Shown here piece after piece: positions 49,715 through 59,783 of a DNA stretch of 64,000 bases. The position numbers and the translations under genes are program-made. The notes under the pieces were generated by a model. The model was not told where the DNA came from and ran no database searches. It saw only the letters and a list, made by a program, of their open reading frames with translations. Origin of the DNA: an uncultured Kordiimonas sp. (lineage in GTDB: Bacteria > Pseudomonadota > Alphaproteobacteria > Sphingomonadales > Kordiimonadaceae); contig CANNDZ010000001.1 in NCBI GenBank assembly GCA_947503575.1, positions 2,253,672 through 2,317,671 of the forward strand. Direction: 5' to 3'. The first letter of the stretch is position 1. Each line of letters begins with the position of its first letter.

Positions 49715-52048
49715 TTATTCACCGAAGCTATAGCGTAATCGCGCGCCGAAAGTTCGGGGTCTGCTAACACCAAAGAAATGGTGCGGTTGGATATCGCCGC
49801 CTTCGTTTGTGCCATCGAAATACACCTCATCAAACAGGTTTTCGACGTAGGCTGTTATCGCCCAACCGGCCTCGTCTTCATATCCAACCCGCAAGGATAC
49901 GTCGGTCCACCCCGGGTTACGGGCAACTTCAAGGTTTTCTATGCCGCCAAACGCACTGCTTTGCGCGCGCCAATCAACGGTAACATTCATTTCGCCTGTT
50001 TTACCAACCTGCCGGTGATAGGTTGCAACCCCGGACATTACCCATTTGGGCACATCACCCAACCGGTTGCCGTCGCTGCCTTCAAATATGTCTTCTGCAC
50101 CTGATATTTCAGTGTCGTTGAATGACCCCGTCAAGTAGAGGTCGATATTATCGGTGACGATAGCCTGGGCGCCCACTTCAACGCCGAAGGCTTCCACTTT
50201 ACCGATGTTTTCAACCCGGTCACCGTTATCAAAGAAACTAAGCTGAAGGTCGGTGTAGCGGTAATAATAGGTCGCCAAATCCAGCCTTAGTCGGCTGTCC
50301 AGCAAATCGCCCTTGGCACCAACCTCGTATGACCACACAGTTTCCGGATCAAACTGGTTCAGGCTTGCACCCGGCAGCACGACAGAGTCGTCATCAACGC
50401 CATCTGGCCCGGGCACAATAGCAAAACTGCCAAAGCCACCAGCCTTGAAGCCTCGCGTAACGCTGGCATACATGGTCCATTCATCGGACGCATGATAGCG
50501 TGCGACAAAGCGCGGCGTGAAATCATCCCAACTGGCACTGCCATCGACAAAGCCATCGGTCGTCACGCCAAAAATATAGCGTGGGCCAAGCTCACTATCG
50601 ATCGGCAAGATATTGATCGCGAAGTCTTTTTTATCATAGGTGTAGCGCATGCCTACACCCAGCTCCAACTTATCGCTGACCGCATAGTTCAGGTCCAGGT
50701 ATGCGCCCCAGCCTTCAAAATCACCCCTAACCCGGTTACTTTCGGTCAGTTGGTTCGCGCTGGGGGTAAATTCCGGATACTCATAGTAAGCGAAGAGGTC
50801 AGCACAGCTGTAATAATAGTAGGCTCCACAAATCACTTCTTCATTGATGCGTTGAGAAAACAGCGCGTCAATGTCCTCTCGGTAATAGGAAACACCCGCA
50901 TACCAGCTTAACGGCCCTTCGGTTTCACCGATCAGGCGCAATTCCTGCTCAAAGTAATTGCCGCCCTGATCCTGATTATAGTCGTTAATCGAAATCGGCA
51001 GACCGTCGAAATCTTCGGCATAATCATAGGTATGATCTTTAAAGCCTGTCAGCGATGTCAGCGTCGCGAACCCCAAATCTATATCGATTTGGCCAGTGAT
51101 CGACAGAATTTCACCGTTATCAAAGTTGCCAAGGCCATTATTGCTGTCCGTATCCCGCAAGTTACCCCGGTTGGTTATGCCGCCAACTGTTTCTTCTAAA
51201 AACGGAATAATCACGTCATCATTGATAGCCCGGTAGACAGACCCGCTTTGGTCGCGGTCTTCATATTCAACCGATAGCCATGCATCGACGCCCTCGTCCC
51301 GGTACGCCACCGTGCCGCGAAAAGCAGTTTTATTGTGGGCAATCAGCGGGTCATCGTCAGGACGGGCAAAATTATCAACATAGCCGTCTTCTTCGCTGTG
51401 ATACCCGGCCAGACGAAACGCCAGCTTGTCACCTGCGACAAAATTCAGCGCCCCCTCAAACTCAACGATATCACGTTCGCCAAAACCAGCCTCAACATAC
51501 CCTGAAGTGCCGTCAAACGAAGGTTTTGCGGTATGCAAACTAAACGCGCCTCCAATGGCGTTACGGCCAAACAGAAAGCCCTGCGGTCCACGCAAAACCT
51601 CTGCACGGTCCATATCAAACAATGACGAAACAGCAACGCCGTTGCGACCCTGGTAAAAACCGTTTTTGAACATGGCAACCGACGGGTCACCGCCTACGCC
51701 GAAATCATTGGTCAAAATACCGCGAATACTGATCAGGTCCAGAAAGCTGTCTTTGCTGTCCCCAGCGACACCGGGCGTAAACTTCACCAGATCCTTCACA
51801 TCATCCAGATTGGTGCGTTTCGTGAACGCCGCGTCAAAGACAGACATGGCAATTGGCACATCCTGCACGGACTGCGCTCGCTTTTGCGCTGTCACGATCA
51901 CTTCTTCGATGACACCGTCATCATTCTGTGCCGCTACGGGCCCAGACAGCGCCATAAGCGCGATCAGCGAAACACCGGTATTAAACTTATTCGATTTCAG
52001 AGCTTTGCCCCGGTTCGACTGGACATTGATTGCAATCCCTGCGTCCAT
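49715..52048 (-). CDS. TonB-dependent outer membrane receptor
   Basis: A 777-residue receptor that imports a ligand through the outer membrane with TonB energy. Signal peptide near residues 22-40 (SLIALMALSGPVAAQ), TonB box and plug start EEVIVTAQKRAQSVQDVPIAMSVFD, plug end GGAFSLHTAKP, and a beta-barrel ending in a terminal aromatic strand (RLRYSFGE). ATG 52048 follows GGAGGAAA. The region with polyamine genes on both sides suggests a nitrogenous ligand, but the family is broad and the ligand is unknown. Confidence 0.93.
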   Translation of the reverse strand: MDAGIAINVQSNRGKALKSNKFNTGVSLIALMALSGPVAAQNDDGVIEEVIVTAQKRAQSVQDVPIAMSVFDAAFTKRTNLDDVKDLVKFTPGVAGDSKDSFLDLISIRGILTNDFGVGGDPSVAMFKNGFYQGRNGVAVSSLFDMDRAEVLRGPQGFLFGRNAIGGAFSLHTAKPSFDGTSGYVEAGFGERDIVEFEGALNFVAGDKLAFRLAGYHSEEDGYVDNFARPDDDPLIAHNKTAFRGTVAYRDEGVDAWLSVEYEDRDQSGSVYRAINDDVIIPFLEETVGGITNRGNLRDTDSNNGLGNFDNGEILSITGQIDIDLGFATLTSLTGFKDHTYDYAEDFDGLPISINDYNQDQGGNYFEQELRLIGETEGPLSWYAGVSYYREDIDALFSQRINEEVICGAYYYYSCADLFAYYEYPEFTPSANQLTESNRVRGDFEGWGAYLDLNYAVSDKLELGVGMRYTYDKKDFAINILPIDSELGPRYIFGVTTDGFVDGSASWDDFTPRFVARYHASDEWTMYASVTRGFKAGGFGSFAIVPGPDGVDDDSVVLPGASLNQFDPETVWSYEVGAKGDLLDSRLRLDLATYYYRYTDLQLSFFDNGDRVENIGKVEAFGVEVGAQAIVTDNIDLYLTGSFNDTEISGAEDIFEGSDGNRLGDVPKWVMSGVATYHRQVGKTGEMNVTVDWRAQSSAFGGIENLEVARNPGWTDVSLRVGYEDEAGWAITAYVENLFDEVYFDGTNEGGDIQPHHFFGVSRPRTFGARLRYSFGE

Positions 52049-52174
52049 CGTTTCCTCCAATAGCATCGTACTCAGACCGCTTTTGCGCGAGCCTGTGTTT
52101 GTTATTAAACGGCAGTACCCAGCTGCCCTATAAACCCACGTTGATAATTACATCACAAAAACCGGGCCCAAGCA

Positions 52175-53782
52175 TCAAATAATCTTGGCATCAGTTAAAA
52201 TACGACGCACCGGTTCCAGTTGTTGTTCATAGCGCCGCCACAATCCAACAGACCGCGAATGAGCTTTTTCCCGCACTTGTGCCGCGCTCGCGGTTGTCAC
52301 GCTGGATGCCTGCGTATGGAAATCAAGGCATTCATCCTGCCACTCTAAATCTAAATAATTTATTATTTTTCGTGCACTTGTTTCTATTTCCTCAACTGTT
52401 TTCTCATAACTTACCTCTAGCATTCTATCACCCAAAAAGCTGTGCCAGCTCTGCATCAAGCGGCGGTACCGCACATGATGCCGCGCCATCTCTTCCAAGT
52501 CATAAGAATGATAATACGCTTCGGCAAATAACTGCTTGTAACTCGAGAAACAGCTATCCATCGGGTCACGAGTAACATGGATAATTTTCGCATTAGGCAA
52601 CGCCGCTGCGATCAGGGGAACATACAAATAGTTTACTGGCATCTTATCGACAAAATGCGGCGTATCCCGTCTAAGGGTGCGCGTTGTTTGCAGGTACATA
52701 TGCCCAAGACTAGCAGGGTCAATTTCTGCAGCTTTAGCGATAATCTCTGCCGTCATGGGTTTTGGCGAAGTTATGCCGGATAAACGCTTGATCGACATGG
52801 AAAACTGCTGCAACTCGCCCGCAGATGACACGTCGCTGTGTGCCGTAATGATGCGTTCTATAAGGGTGGTGCCAGTGCGGGGCTGGCCTACGATAAAAAT
52901 CGGGGACGTATCATCGTTGCCATTCCGCACGCCATCAAGCCAAGTCCGCGTGAAGGTCTGTCGCAGAGCTTCAAACATCGCCTCTTCCGCTTCTTCATCA
53001 AAAGAAACTGCATTCCTGCGCGCTTTTGCCCCCTGTTGATAGGCCGCGAATGCTGCATCCCATTGCCCCAGGTCTTCCTGTTCTTTGCCTATGGCATAGT
53101 AAAAGAAGCTTGCTGCTTCGCTTAAAGGGGCAACCTTTGATGCCATTTTAGTCATTTGGTTAATGTGTTGGTCGGTATCCGCCTTTTTGAGACGCGATTT
53201 CATCCAGTGCGCTTGTGCTGCGTCTGGCCGAATTGCCAAAACCTTATCAAGCGCCGCCTCAGCTTCATCAAAACGCCCTAGAAAGGTTAGCGCTTTGGCA
53301 CGACTTAATTCATAAATATCATTGTCTGAATGACTGGCGGCCTTGTCATACCATTCCAGTGCAGCAGGCTGATCCCCGAGCAAACTATACACCGTGCCAA
53401 CAACATCCAATACCAATGGATCCTTACACGGTAATGCAGTTGCTTTACCAAGCGCCGCTTCAGCGTTGGCATACTGGCCAGACGTTACGAAGGCACGCGC
53501 CAACTGGGCCCAACCCGCAACATGACGCGCGTCCAGTGCCACAACGTTTTTGAAAGCGCGGGTTGCCGTTCCCCAATCCCGACTTTCAATACCAATTAAA
53601 CCGATGAGAAAGTGAGCTTCGCCCATTTTGGGCATGTATTTCAAGACAAGCTGACTGCATGCGCCCGCCTGCTTATAATCTCTTTGATTGAGCGCGTCAT
53701 ACCCTCGTTTCAGGAAGCCTTGCGCGTCCTTCATGGTAAATTGCCGTGGCGGGCCGCCACCTGATCCCGTTTGCCTGTTCAT
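52175..53782 (-). CDS. TPR-sulfotransferase
   Basis: A 535-residue protein: residues 20-280 are TPR helix pairs (ARKALTFLGRFDEAEAALDKVLAIRPDAAQAH-like repeats), and residues 295-530 are a PAPS-dependent sulfotransferase. The 5'-phosphosulfate loop is GQPRTGTTLIERI (residues 299-311), and the 3'-phosphate motif is VTRDPMDSCFSSYKQLF. Such fusions are frequent in marine alphaproteobacteria and act on unknown proteins or lipids. Its position between polyamine genes may be incidental. Confidence 0.87.
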   Translation of the reverse strand: MNRQTGSGGGPPRQFTMKDAQGFLKRGYDALNQRDYKQAGACSQLVLKYMPKMGEAHFLIGLIGIESRDWGTATRAFKNVVALDARHVAGWAQLARAFVTSGQYANAEAALGKATALPCKDPLVLDVVGTVYSLLGDQPAALEWYDKAASHSDNDIYELSRAKALTFLGRFDEAEAALDKVLAIRPDAAQAHWMKSRLKKADTDQHINQMTKMASKVAPLSEAASFFYYAIGKEQEDLGQWDAAFAAYQQGAKARRNAVSFDEEAEEAMFEALRQTFTRTWLDGVRNGNDDTSPIFIVGQPRTGTTLIERIITAHSDVSSAGELQQFSMSIKRLSGITSPKPMTAEIIAKAAEIDPASLGHMYLQTTRTLRRDTPHFVDKMPVNYLYVPLIAAALPNAKIIHVTRDPMDSCFSSYKQLFAEAYYHSYDLEEMARHHVRYRRLMQSWHSFLGDRMLEVSYEKTVEEIETSARKIINYLDLEWQDECLDFHTQASSVTTASAAQVREKAHSRSVGLWRRYEQQLEPVRRILTDAKII

Positions 53783-53806
53783 GAAATCGTCATAGCAGAA
53801 ATGGCC

Positions 53807-55123
53807 TCAAAGCCGCACAATTTCCTTGAACCGCTCAAACGCCATGCCAGTGGCCAGAATTGGCTTCCGGAGTAAACGCCCTCCGGGGAACGGGCGATGT
53901 TTCACCTGCTCCATAACACGCAGTTTCTCGTCATTGCCCGTTATGGCGTCTGCAATCATGCGTCCGGCGCTGTGCGAGGGTGCAACACCGTGGCCAGCAT
54001 AGGCCTGGGTATAATAAGTGCGCGCATCCAGCCGCCCCACTTGCGGAATACGGTTCAGGCCAACGCTCAAGTACCCTCCCCATTGATACTCTATTTTTAC
54101 GTCCGATAGCTGGGGGAAAACCTTCAACATCTTGGGGCGCATTTTCTTAACCAAGTCTGTTGGATGCAGACCCGTGTAGGTTGCTACGCCACCAAACAGC
54201 AAACGCTTATCCGCCGACAGTCTGAAATAATCGAGCGCCCAACGCTGATCGCACACCGCGTGGTTGCCAGGCAGAATTTCTGCCGCCAATTCGTCACCCA
54301 AAGGTTCAGTTGCAATAATATAGCTGCCAACCGGCAGCATGCGGTTGGCAAGCTTTGGCACCAGATTGCCGAGATAGGCATTACAGGCCAGCACAACCTT
54401 GTCGGCTGTTACCCGGCACCAATCCATGTCTACGACAATGCTGTCTTCGTTGTAATCCAGTTTTGAAACGCGGGCGTCTTCAAAGATGCTTGCGCCAAGC
54501 GCCTCTGCGGCTTTTGCCTCGCCGCGCACAAGATTAAGCGGATGACAGTGTGCGCCGCCCATGTCTATGAGGCCCCCAATGTAGCGATCAGACCCCACAA
54601 CTGACTTCACATCCTGTTTGTCGACTATTTTCAGTTCATGGGGGTACCCTTGCGCCTCCATCGCAGCCTTGCCTTCTGTCAGGTCGCGCATGTCGCGGTC
54701 ATTCATCGCCGCGTCAAAATACCCCCAGGTAAAATCACAATCAATTTGATAACGGGACACGGCGTCATGCACCAAACCGACGCAGCGGATGCCTTCTTGC
54801 CACATCAGATCAGCATGGGAAGGGCCGTAAAGCTTTTGGTATTTTTCATAGTCGCTTTGTTCCGGGCCGAACCCACCCAGTACCTGCCCACCATTTCTGC
54901 CAGACGCCCCCCAACCCACAAGATTTTGTTCTACAAGCGCAACGTCAATACCTTGTTCCGCCAACGCCAGCGCGGTTGCAACACCGGAATACCCGCCGCC
55001 GATGATACAAACTTCTACGCGCACATTGCCTTCAAGGCGGCGAAACGGCTCCTTGAAGGCGTTACTTGCCGCATAATAAGATGGCGGCAACCGGTCTGAA
55101 TGGATTGAGTCTCTAATACGCAT
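53807..55123 (-). CDS. puuB: FAD-dependent amine oxidoreductase, PuuB-like
   Basis: A 438-residue DAO-family flavoprotein. It has the dinucleotide fold VEVCIIGGGYSGVATALALAEQGIDVALVEQ, VGWGASGRNGGQVLGGFG, and the C-terminal PQVGRLDARTYYTQAYAGHGVAPSHSAGRMIADAI. This matches gamma-glutamylputrescine oxidase and close relatives, which oxidise the amine of gamma-glutamylputrescine. It lies 24 bases after the puuA-like stop, on the same strand, which supports the PuuA-PuuB sequence of steps. Confidence 0.82.
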   Translation of the reverse strand: MRIRDSIHSDRLPPSYYAASNAFKEPFRRLEGNVRVEVCIIGGGYSGVATALALAEQGIDVALVEQNLVGWGASGRNGGQVLGGFGPEQSDYEKYQKLYGPSHADLMWQEGIRCVGLVHDAVSRYQIDCDFTWGYFDAAMNDRDMRDLTEGKAAMEAQGYPHELKIVDKQDVKSVVGSDRYIGGLIDMGGAHCHPLNLVRGEAKAAEALGASIFEDARVSKLDYNEDSIVVDMDWCRVTADKVVLACNAYLGNLVPKLANRMLPVGSYIIATEPLGDELAAEILPGNHAVCDQRWALDYFRLSADKRLLFGGVATYTGLHPTDLVKKMRPKMLKVFPQLSDVKIEYQWGGYLSVGLNRIPQVGRLDARTYYTQAYAGHGVAPSHSAGRMIADAITGNDEKLRVMEQVKHRPFPGGRLLRKPILATGMAFERFKEIVRL

Positions 55124-55147
55124 GGTTTTTAAAAATCATTGATATCA

Positions 55148-56497
55148 TTACAAAATACGCAAATACTGGGCGTGATCAGCGGCGAAATAGCTGCGATGGG
55201 CTATTTCTTCTTCGCTTTCCCGCACCTGCACATACAGATCAACAAACGCATCCCCTAAATAGGACCGTATAACGTCGTCGGCCTTTAGCGTATCAAGCGC
55301 CATTTTCCATCGGGATGGCAGAATATCGCCAAAATCGACCAGATCAAATTCGCCCAGCGATTCCTGCGGCACAAGCTGCTTGCTGATCCCGTGATGGGTT
55401 CCCGCCAACACAGCAGCCATCACCAGATGGGGCGACGCGTCCGCACCGCTTACCCTGTGTTCAAACCGCCGATTTTGCTTATCTGCCAAGGGCAAACGCA
55501 GTGCAAGGCGACGATTGTTTTCGCCCCAACTCCGCACCACAGGAGCAAACCATTCTGGGTCAAATCGTCGGTAACTGTTCGCGTTAGGAGCAAAGATAGC
55601 CGTGGCAGCTGGCATGGTTTCCAGCATACCAGCAACCGAATGCTGCAATAGCTGTTCGCCGCCCTCACCGGAAAAAACAGCTTTGCCTGCAGCATCCAAA
55701 AGGCTGACATGGGCGTGCAGGCCGCTGCCTACTTCGTCGTTAAGGGGTTTCGCCATGAAACTGGCGAGCAAACCGTGCTTGTGCGCTATGCCGCGCACGA
55801 CACGCTTTAACAGCATTGCGTCATCGCAGGCCTTTAGGGCATCGGCCTGATGGACCAGATTTACTTCAAATTGCCCATTACCATATTCGCAAACAAGGCC
55901 TTCGACGTTCAGACCCTGTCGTTTGGCGGCCTCCTCCATTTCCTCCATCAATGGCTTGTAATCACTGAATACTTCAAGATTATAGCAGTTGGCATCGGCG
56001 GCGTGCGGCAACCCATTCATGGGGCGGAGTGGTTCAGGCGGTTGGGTACCAACCTTGAACAGGAAAAATTCATATTCCAGGGCTGTTACCGGGGTAAAAC
56101 CCAAGTCCGACATCTGTTCAAGTGTTCGGGAAAGTGCAGTACGAGGGCTGGCAAATAGCGGGGCACCGTCGGTATCTAACATATCAATTTGTAATTGCGC
56201 GGTTGGCCGCGTCGCCCAAGGCATAGGCTTCAACGTACCCGGCACAGCCACACACAGCCGGTCTGGGTCACTGCCAAACTCGTCCAATGTTAGCTCTGCG
56301 TTGGCACCATTAGTGGTAAGAAAAGGGGTCGTGATCGGAAAACACAGTTTACCGTCAGCAATTTTGTCCAGCGCTTCAATCGGCATCTGCTTGCCACGGA
56401 AAATACCGTTTATGTCCGCAAGAAGGACTTCCAGCACTTGTATGTCAGGATGCGCTTCACGAAAGGAAACAAACTCCTGCTCTAGCTCGCTCGCCAT
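55148..56497 (-). CDS. puuA: Glutamine synthetase family protein, PuuA-like (leftward copy)
   Basis: A 449-residue ligase of the type III glutamine synthetase-like family that joins glutamate to an amine such as putrescine. Visible blocks are DINGIFRGKQMPIEAL, TALEYEFFLFKVG, YGNGQFEVNLVHQADAL, ANSYRRFDPEWFAPVVRSWGENNRR and HRVSGADASPHLVMAAVL. It is followed by the puuB-like gene. Amine specificity cannot be read directly. Confidence 0.83.
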   Translation of the reverse strand: MASELEQEFVSFREAHPDIQVLEVLLADINGIFRGKQMPIEALDKIADGKLCFPITTPFLTTNGANAELTLDEFGSDPDRLCVAVPGTLKPMPWATRPTAQLQIDMLDTDGAPLFASPRTALSRTLEQMSDLGFTPVTALEYEFFLFKVGTQPPEPLRPMNGLPHAADANCYNLEVFSDYKPLMEEMEEAAKRQGLNVEGLVCEYGNGQFEVNLVHQADALKACDDAMLLKRVVRGIAHKHGLLASFMAKPLNDEVGSGLHAHVSLLDAAGKAVFSGEGGEQLLQHSVAGMLETMPAATAIFAPNANSYRRFDPEWFAPVVRSWGENNRRLALRLPLADKQNRRFEHRVSGADASPHLVMAAVLAGTHHGISKQLVPQESLGEFDLVDFGDILPSRWKMALDTLKADDVIRSYLGDAFVDLYVQVRESEEEIAHRSYFAADHAQYLRIL

Positions 56498-56726
56498 ATT
56501 CCGCCAATCATTACAGACATCTTCATCTGTGTAATAATGACACCCCTCGCCTACCTACTGTCTGCTTGATTGTGCCCTGTTGTCAACCCGCTAAAGGCGT
56601 ATTAGGGCCTTGTATGCTCACGGGTTTTGTGATCAGTTTAGCATTCATGTTACAGATTTTTGGCATGATACAGTTTTTTGGCAAATTTCCGTCGGCGTCC
56701 TAATTAGCGCCGCAAGACAGGTCACC

Positions 56727-57596
56727 ATGGCGCTTTCAGGTTCCTATTTTGGTGTAAAAACGAGCACACTGTATCAACTGATCAAATACAGTATCTATGC
56801 CATCATCCTCTACAATGTTCTGTACTTCATAATGGAGGATTATGCTGCTGCAGCCCATCGTTTTAGAGACGGTGTAGCCTTGCGTGACTTTTACGATGCC
56901 TTCCCCCAGGCAATTGACAGCATATCGTGGTTCGTTCTTTTGCTTATGCTGGAACTGGAAACCTGGATCATTGAAGACGAACAGCACAAAGGTTTGGTGC
57001 GGTGGTCCGTAAACGCCGTCGCAGGCATTTGTTACTTCTTCATAGTTCTGGCCTTTCTGGGATACTGGCAAAAACTTATGTTTATCCTGGGGTTTGGGCC
57101 AGTAGACTTCCAAAACGCCTGTGACGCTGTGGGCAGTTACTTAAGCTACATGAAAGAAATAGATGAGTATGCCCCCCTGACGGCGCAAACCTGCGGTTCT
57201 GTCTCGGGCGGGCCATTTTACAGCAGCGCTGATCAAAGCATTTTATCGGCAGCTAAACCACATTCTGAGGGTATTCTACTGGGCTACACGGAAGTGGTGA
57301 ATGCAGGCACATGGATTCTTGTGGTTATGGTGCTGTGGGTTGATGTTTTTCTGCAGCTACGCGGTGAACTGACGGAAAGATTTTACCGCATGAATGCCTA
57401 CGTCAAAATCTGCCTGTATCTTATTCTGGTTACCGCAGCGATTATTTGGGGAATCTATGGCAATTTCATGGATTTCTGGGATGCTTTCATCTGGATTGCA
57501 GCCTTTTTCTTCATTGAACTGAACCTTTTGCAGTGGCACGAGGAAACCGAAGGCAGCAGCTTGCATGAAGGCGGCACAGCAGGAGGCACCCCATGA
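56727..57596 (+). CDS. Unknown multi-pass membrane protein coupled to puuD
   Basis: A 289-residue protein I do not recognise. Helices are near residues 18-36 (LIKYSIYAIILYNVLYF), 68-84, 98-118, 190-210, 230-250 and 255-270, so about six spans. A loop of about 60 residues after the fourth span contains two cysteines (QNACDAVG, TAQTCGSVSGGP), suggesting a periplasmic loop with a disulfide. The start at ATG 56727 is my choice; an earlier TTG (56610) would add a segment with no ribosome binding site. Its stop overlaps the puuD start (ATGA). Role unknown, perhaps transport. Confidence 0.6.
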   Translation: MALSGSYFGVKTSTLYQLIKYSIYAIILYNVLYFIMEDYAAAAHRFRDGVALRDFYDAFPQAIDSISWFVLLLMLELETWIIEDEQHKGLVRWSVNAVAGICYFFIVLAFLGYWQKLMFILGFGPVDFQNACDAVGSYLSYMKEIDEYAPLTAQTCGSVSGGPFYSSADQSILSAAKPHSEGILLGYTEVVNAGTWILVVMVLWVDVFLQLRGELTERFYRMNAYVKICLYLILVTAAIIWGIYGNFMDFWDAFIWIAAFFFIELNLLQWHEETEGSSLHEGGTAGGTP

Positions 57597-58351
57597 AACC
57601 GGTGATCGGTGTTATTTGTGAAACCAGTCAGCAAGGCCTGCATATGTATCATCAAACCGGTGATAAATACCTGCAAGCCATTGTGCGCTCGTCTGAATGC
57701 GTTCCGCTGCTTATCCCGGCGCTAGCCGACAGCGTGGCAGTCACAGACATCCTTGCCCGGCTTGATGGTGTGCTGCTGACCGGCGGGTACAGCAATATTG
57801 AGCGGCATCATTACGGCGCACCAGCAGCACCGGATGGCGAAAACCAGGACCCGGCGCGCGATGCATCGTTTTTCAGCCTTATCCCTGCGGTATTGAACAT
57901 GGGTTTGCCCTTGTTCGGCATATGCCGGGGCTTTCAGGAACTGAATGTCGCCCTTGGCGGCACACTGCACCCACGCTTGCAAGAAGTGGATGGCCGCTTT
58001 GACCACCGGGAAAATACCGACGACCCTATCGACATACAATATGGCCCGGCCCACAGCGTAACAGTTGCCGAAGGAAGCCTGCTGCATAACATCGTCGGTG
58101 AAGTAGAGTTCATGGTCAATTCTGTACATGGACAAGGGGTCGATCAGCTCGCACCAGCCCTGAACACCGAGGCAGAAGCCGATGATGCAACAGTTGAAGC
58201 TGTATCAGTTCAGGATGCGCCAGGTTTTGCACTGGCCGTGCAATGGCACCCGGAGTGGCGCTCCTGGGAAAACCCTCAGTCACACAAAATTTTCAAGGCC
58301 TTTGGCGAAGCCGCGCGTCGCTATCAATCTGCAAAGCCCCGTGATATATAA
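57593..58351 (+). CDS. puuD: Gamma-glutamyl-GABA hydrolase, PuuD-like
   Basis: A 252-residue class I glutamine amidotransferase-like hydrolase that releases GABA from gamma-glutamyl-GABA, the last step of the Puu pathway. The nucleophilic Cys111 lies in FGICRGFQELNVALGG, with the catalytic His and Glu in QWHPEW. VEFMVNSVHGQGV is a PuuD marker. It is translationally coupled to the membrane protein upstream and is followed by a second puuA-like gene after 50 bases. Confidence 0.9.
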   Translation: MKPVIGVICETSQQGLHMYHQTGDKYLQAIVRSSECVPLLIPALADSVAVTDILARLDGVLLTGGYSNIERHHYGAPAAPDGENQDPARDASFFSLIPAVLNMGLPLFGICRGFQELNVALGGTLHPRLQEVDGRFDHRENTDDPIDIQYGPAHSVTVAEGSLLHNIVGEVEFMVNSVHGQGVDQLAPALNTEAEADDATVEAVSVQDAPGFALAVQWHPEWRSWENPQSHKIFKAFGEAARRYQSAKPRDI

Positions 58352-58401
58352 CCCCCTATCAGAAGGACGGTCCCCAGCAATGGTGGCTGAATAGGTGTTC
58401 T

Positions 58402-59763
58402 ATGGGTGACGCAGCCCGCATCGAAGAACTAGACCGCTGGTTAAAAGCCGAAAATATTGATGATATTGAATGCATGATTGCCGACAATGCCGGTATTGCG
58501 CGTGGTAAATCCATGCCGCGGGTCAAATTTATTGAAGGTATGCAAACGGGTGGTCTGCGCATGCCGGAAACGGTCTTTGGCCTGACGATCACCGGCGAAT
58601 ATGCGCTGAATGACTATCTCAGCGAAATTGAACGCGATGTGATCCTTAAACCGGATCTGGATACCATTTGCATGACGCCGTGGCAGTCTGAACCCACGGC
58701 TGCCATTATTTGTGATGCGGAACTGGAAGATGGTACCCCCGTTGAATTTTCACCGCGCCAGGTATTACGGCGGGTGCTTAACCTGTATGAGGCAGAAGGC
58801 TGGCGGCCCATTATTGCGCCAGAGTTTGAGTTTTACCTGCTGGAAAAGCAGGAAGATGTCGAAGCCCGCCCCAAAGCGCCCAAGGGAGCTTCCGGCCGGC
58901 GCGACAGTGGCTCTGCCCCCTTTTCCATCGACAGCCTTGACGAATTTTCCGCTTACTTCGACGACGTTTACGATGCGTGTGAAGCGCAGGGCATCAATGT
59001 AGATACTTTGATCCACGAAGCAGGACCGGCACAGTTTGAATTCAACGTTTTTCATGGCCCCGCCCTGAATGTTGCAGACCAATCCTTCCTGTTCAAACGT
59101 ATCCTTCGCCAGGTTGCGATCCACCACAACATGTTCGCCAGTTTTATGGCTAGCCCCTACCCCGACAGTTTTGGCAGCGCCATGCACATCCACCAATCGG
59201 TTGAAAACATGGAAACCGGTAAAAATATCTTCGCTGATGCTGAAGGCGAAAACACCCCGCTTTTTCTGTCACATATCGCCGGACTGCAAAAGTACCTCAA
59301 GGAAGCCATGCCGCTGATTGCACCGTTCGTAAACAGTTACCGGCGTTTTGCCATGGCTCTGTCAGCGCCAACAAACACCCATTGGAGTCGGGAAAACCGT
59401 TCTGTTGGGCTGCGCGTGCCGTCTGGTCCACCAGCGAGCCGCCGCATTGAAAACCGCGTCGCCGGGTCTGACGTGAACCCCTATTACGCAATCGCCGTCT
59501 CTTTGGCCTGTGGCTATCTGGGCATGAAAGAAGGCCTGAAACCGTCGCCAGAATTCAAAGGGTCCGCCTACGACGTTACCAGCCGGGCGCTGCCACGCCA
59601 TTTCCTGGATGGTATCAAAAACATGCGCAAAAGCGATGCCCTGAAAGACGTATTAGGCGAAGCCTTCATCGAAACCTATCTGGATGCCAAGGAAATGGAG
59701 TATGACAGCTATTCTTCAGTGCTGTCCCCATGGGAAACCCGGTATTTGCTGTTGAGCGTATAG
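58402..59763 (+). CDS. Glutamine synthetase family protein, PuuA-like (rightward copy)
   Basis: A 453-residue glutamate-amine ligase. Motifs include MIADNAGIARGKSMPRVKF, PEFEFYLLEKQ, HEAGPAQFEFNVFHGPALNVAD, and RSVGLRVPSGPPASRRIENRVAGSDVNPYYAIAVSLACG. It is clearly a paralogue of the gene at 55148 but not a copy; sequences differ along their length. Two ligases suggest two amine substrates, or activity with one plus regulation, which cannot be separated here. Confidence 0.85.
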   Translation: MGDAARIEELDRWLKAENIDDIECMIADNAGIARGKSMPRVKFIEGMQTGGLRMPETVFGLTITGEYALNDYLSEIERDVILKPDLDTICMTPWQSEPTAAIICDAELEDGTPVEFSPRQVLRRVLNLYEAEGWRPIIAPEFEFYLLEKQEDVEARPKAPKGASGRRDSGSAPFSIDSLDEFSAYFDDVYDACEAQGINVDTLIHEAGPAQFEFNVFHGPALNVADQSFLFKRILRQVAIHHNMFASFMASPYPDSFGSAMHIHQSVENMETGKNIFADAEGENTPLFLSHIAGLQKYLKEAMPLIAPFVNSYRRFAMALSAPTNTHWSRENRSVGLRVPSGPPASRRIENRVAGSDVNPYYAIAVSLACGYLGMKEGLKPSPEFKGSAYDVTSRALPRHFLDGIKNMRKSDALKDVLGEAFIETYLDAKEMEYDSYSSVLSPWETRYLLLSV

Positions 59764-59783
59764 CGACAGCAAATAGCCTGATA

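Noticed and set aside
56610..56726. N-terminal extension of the puuD-coupled membrane protein from a TTG
   Set aside because: No ribosome binding site and A/T-rich, noncoding-like composition; ATG 56727 is the better start.
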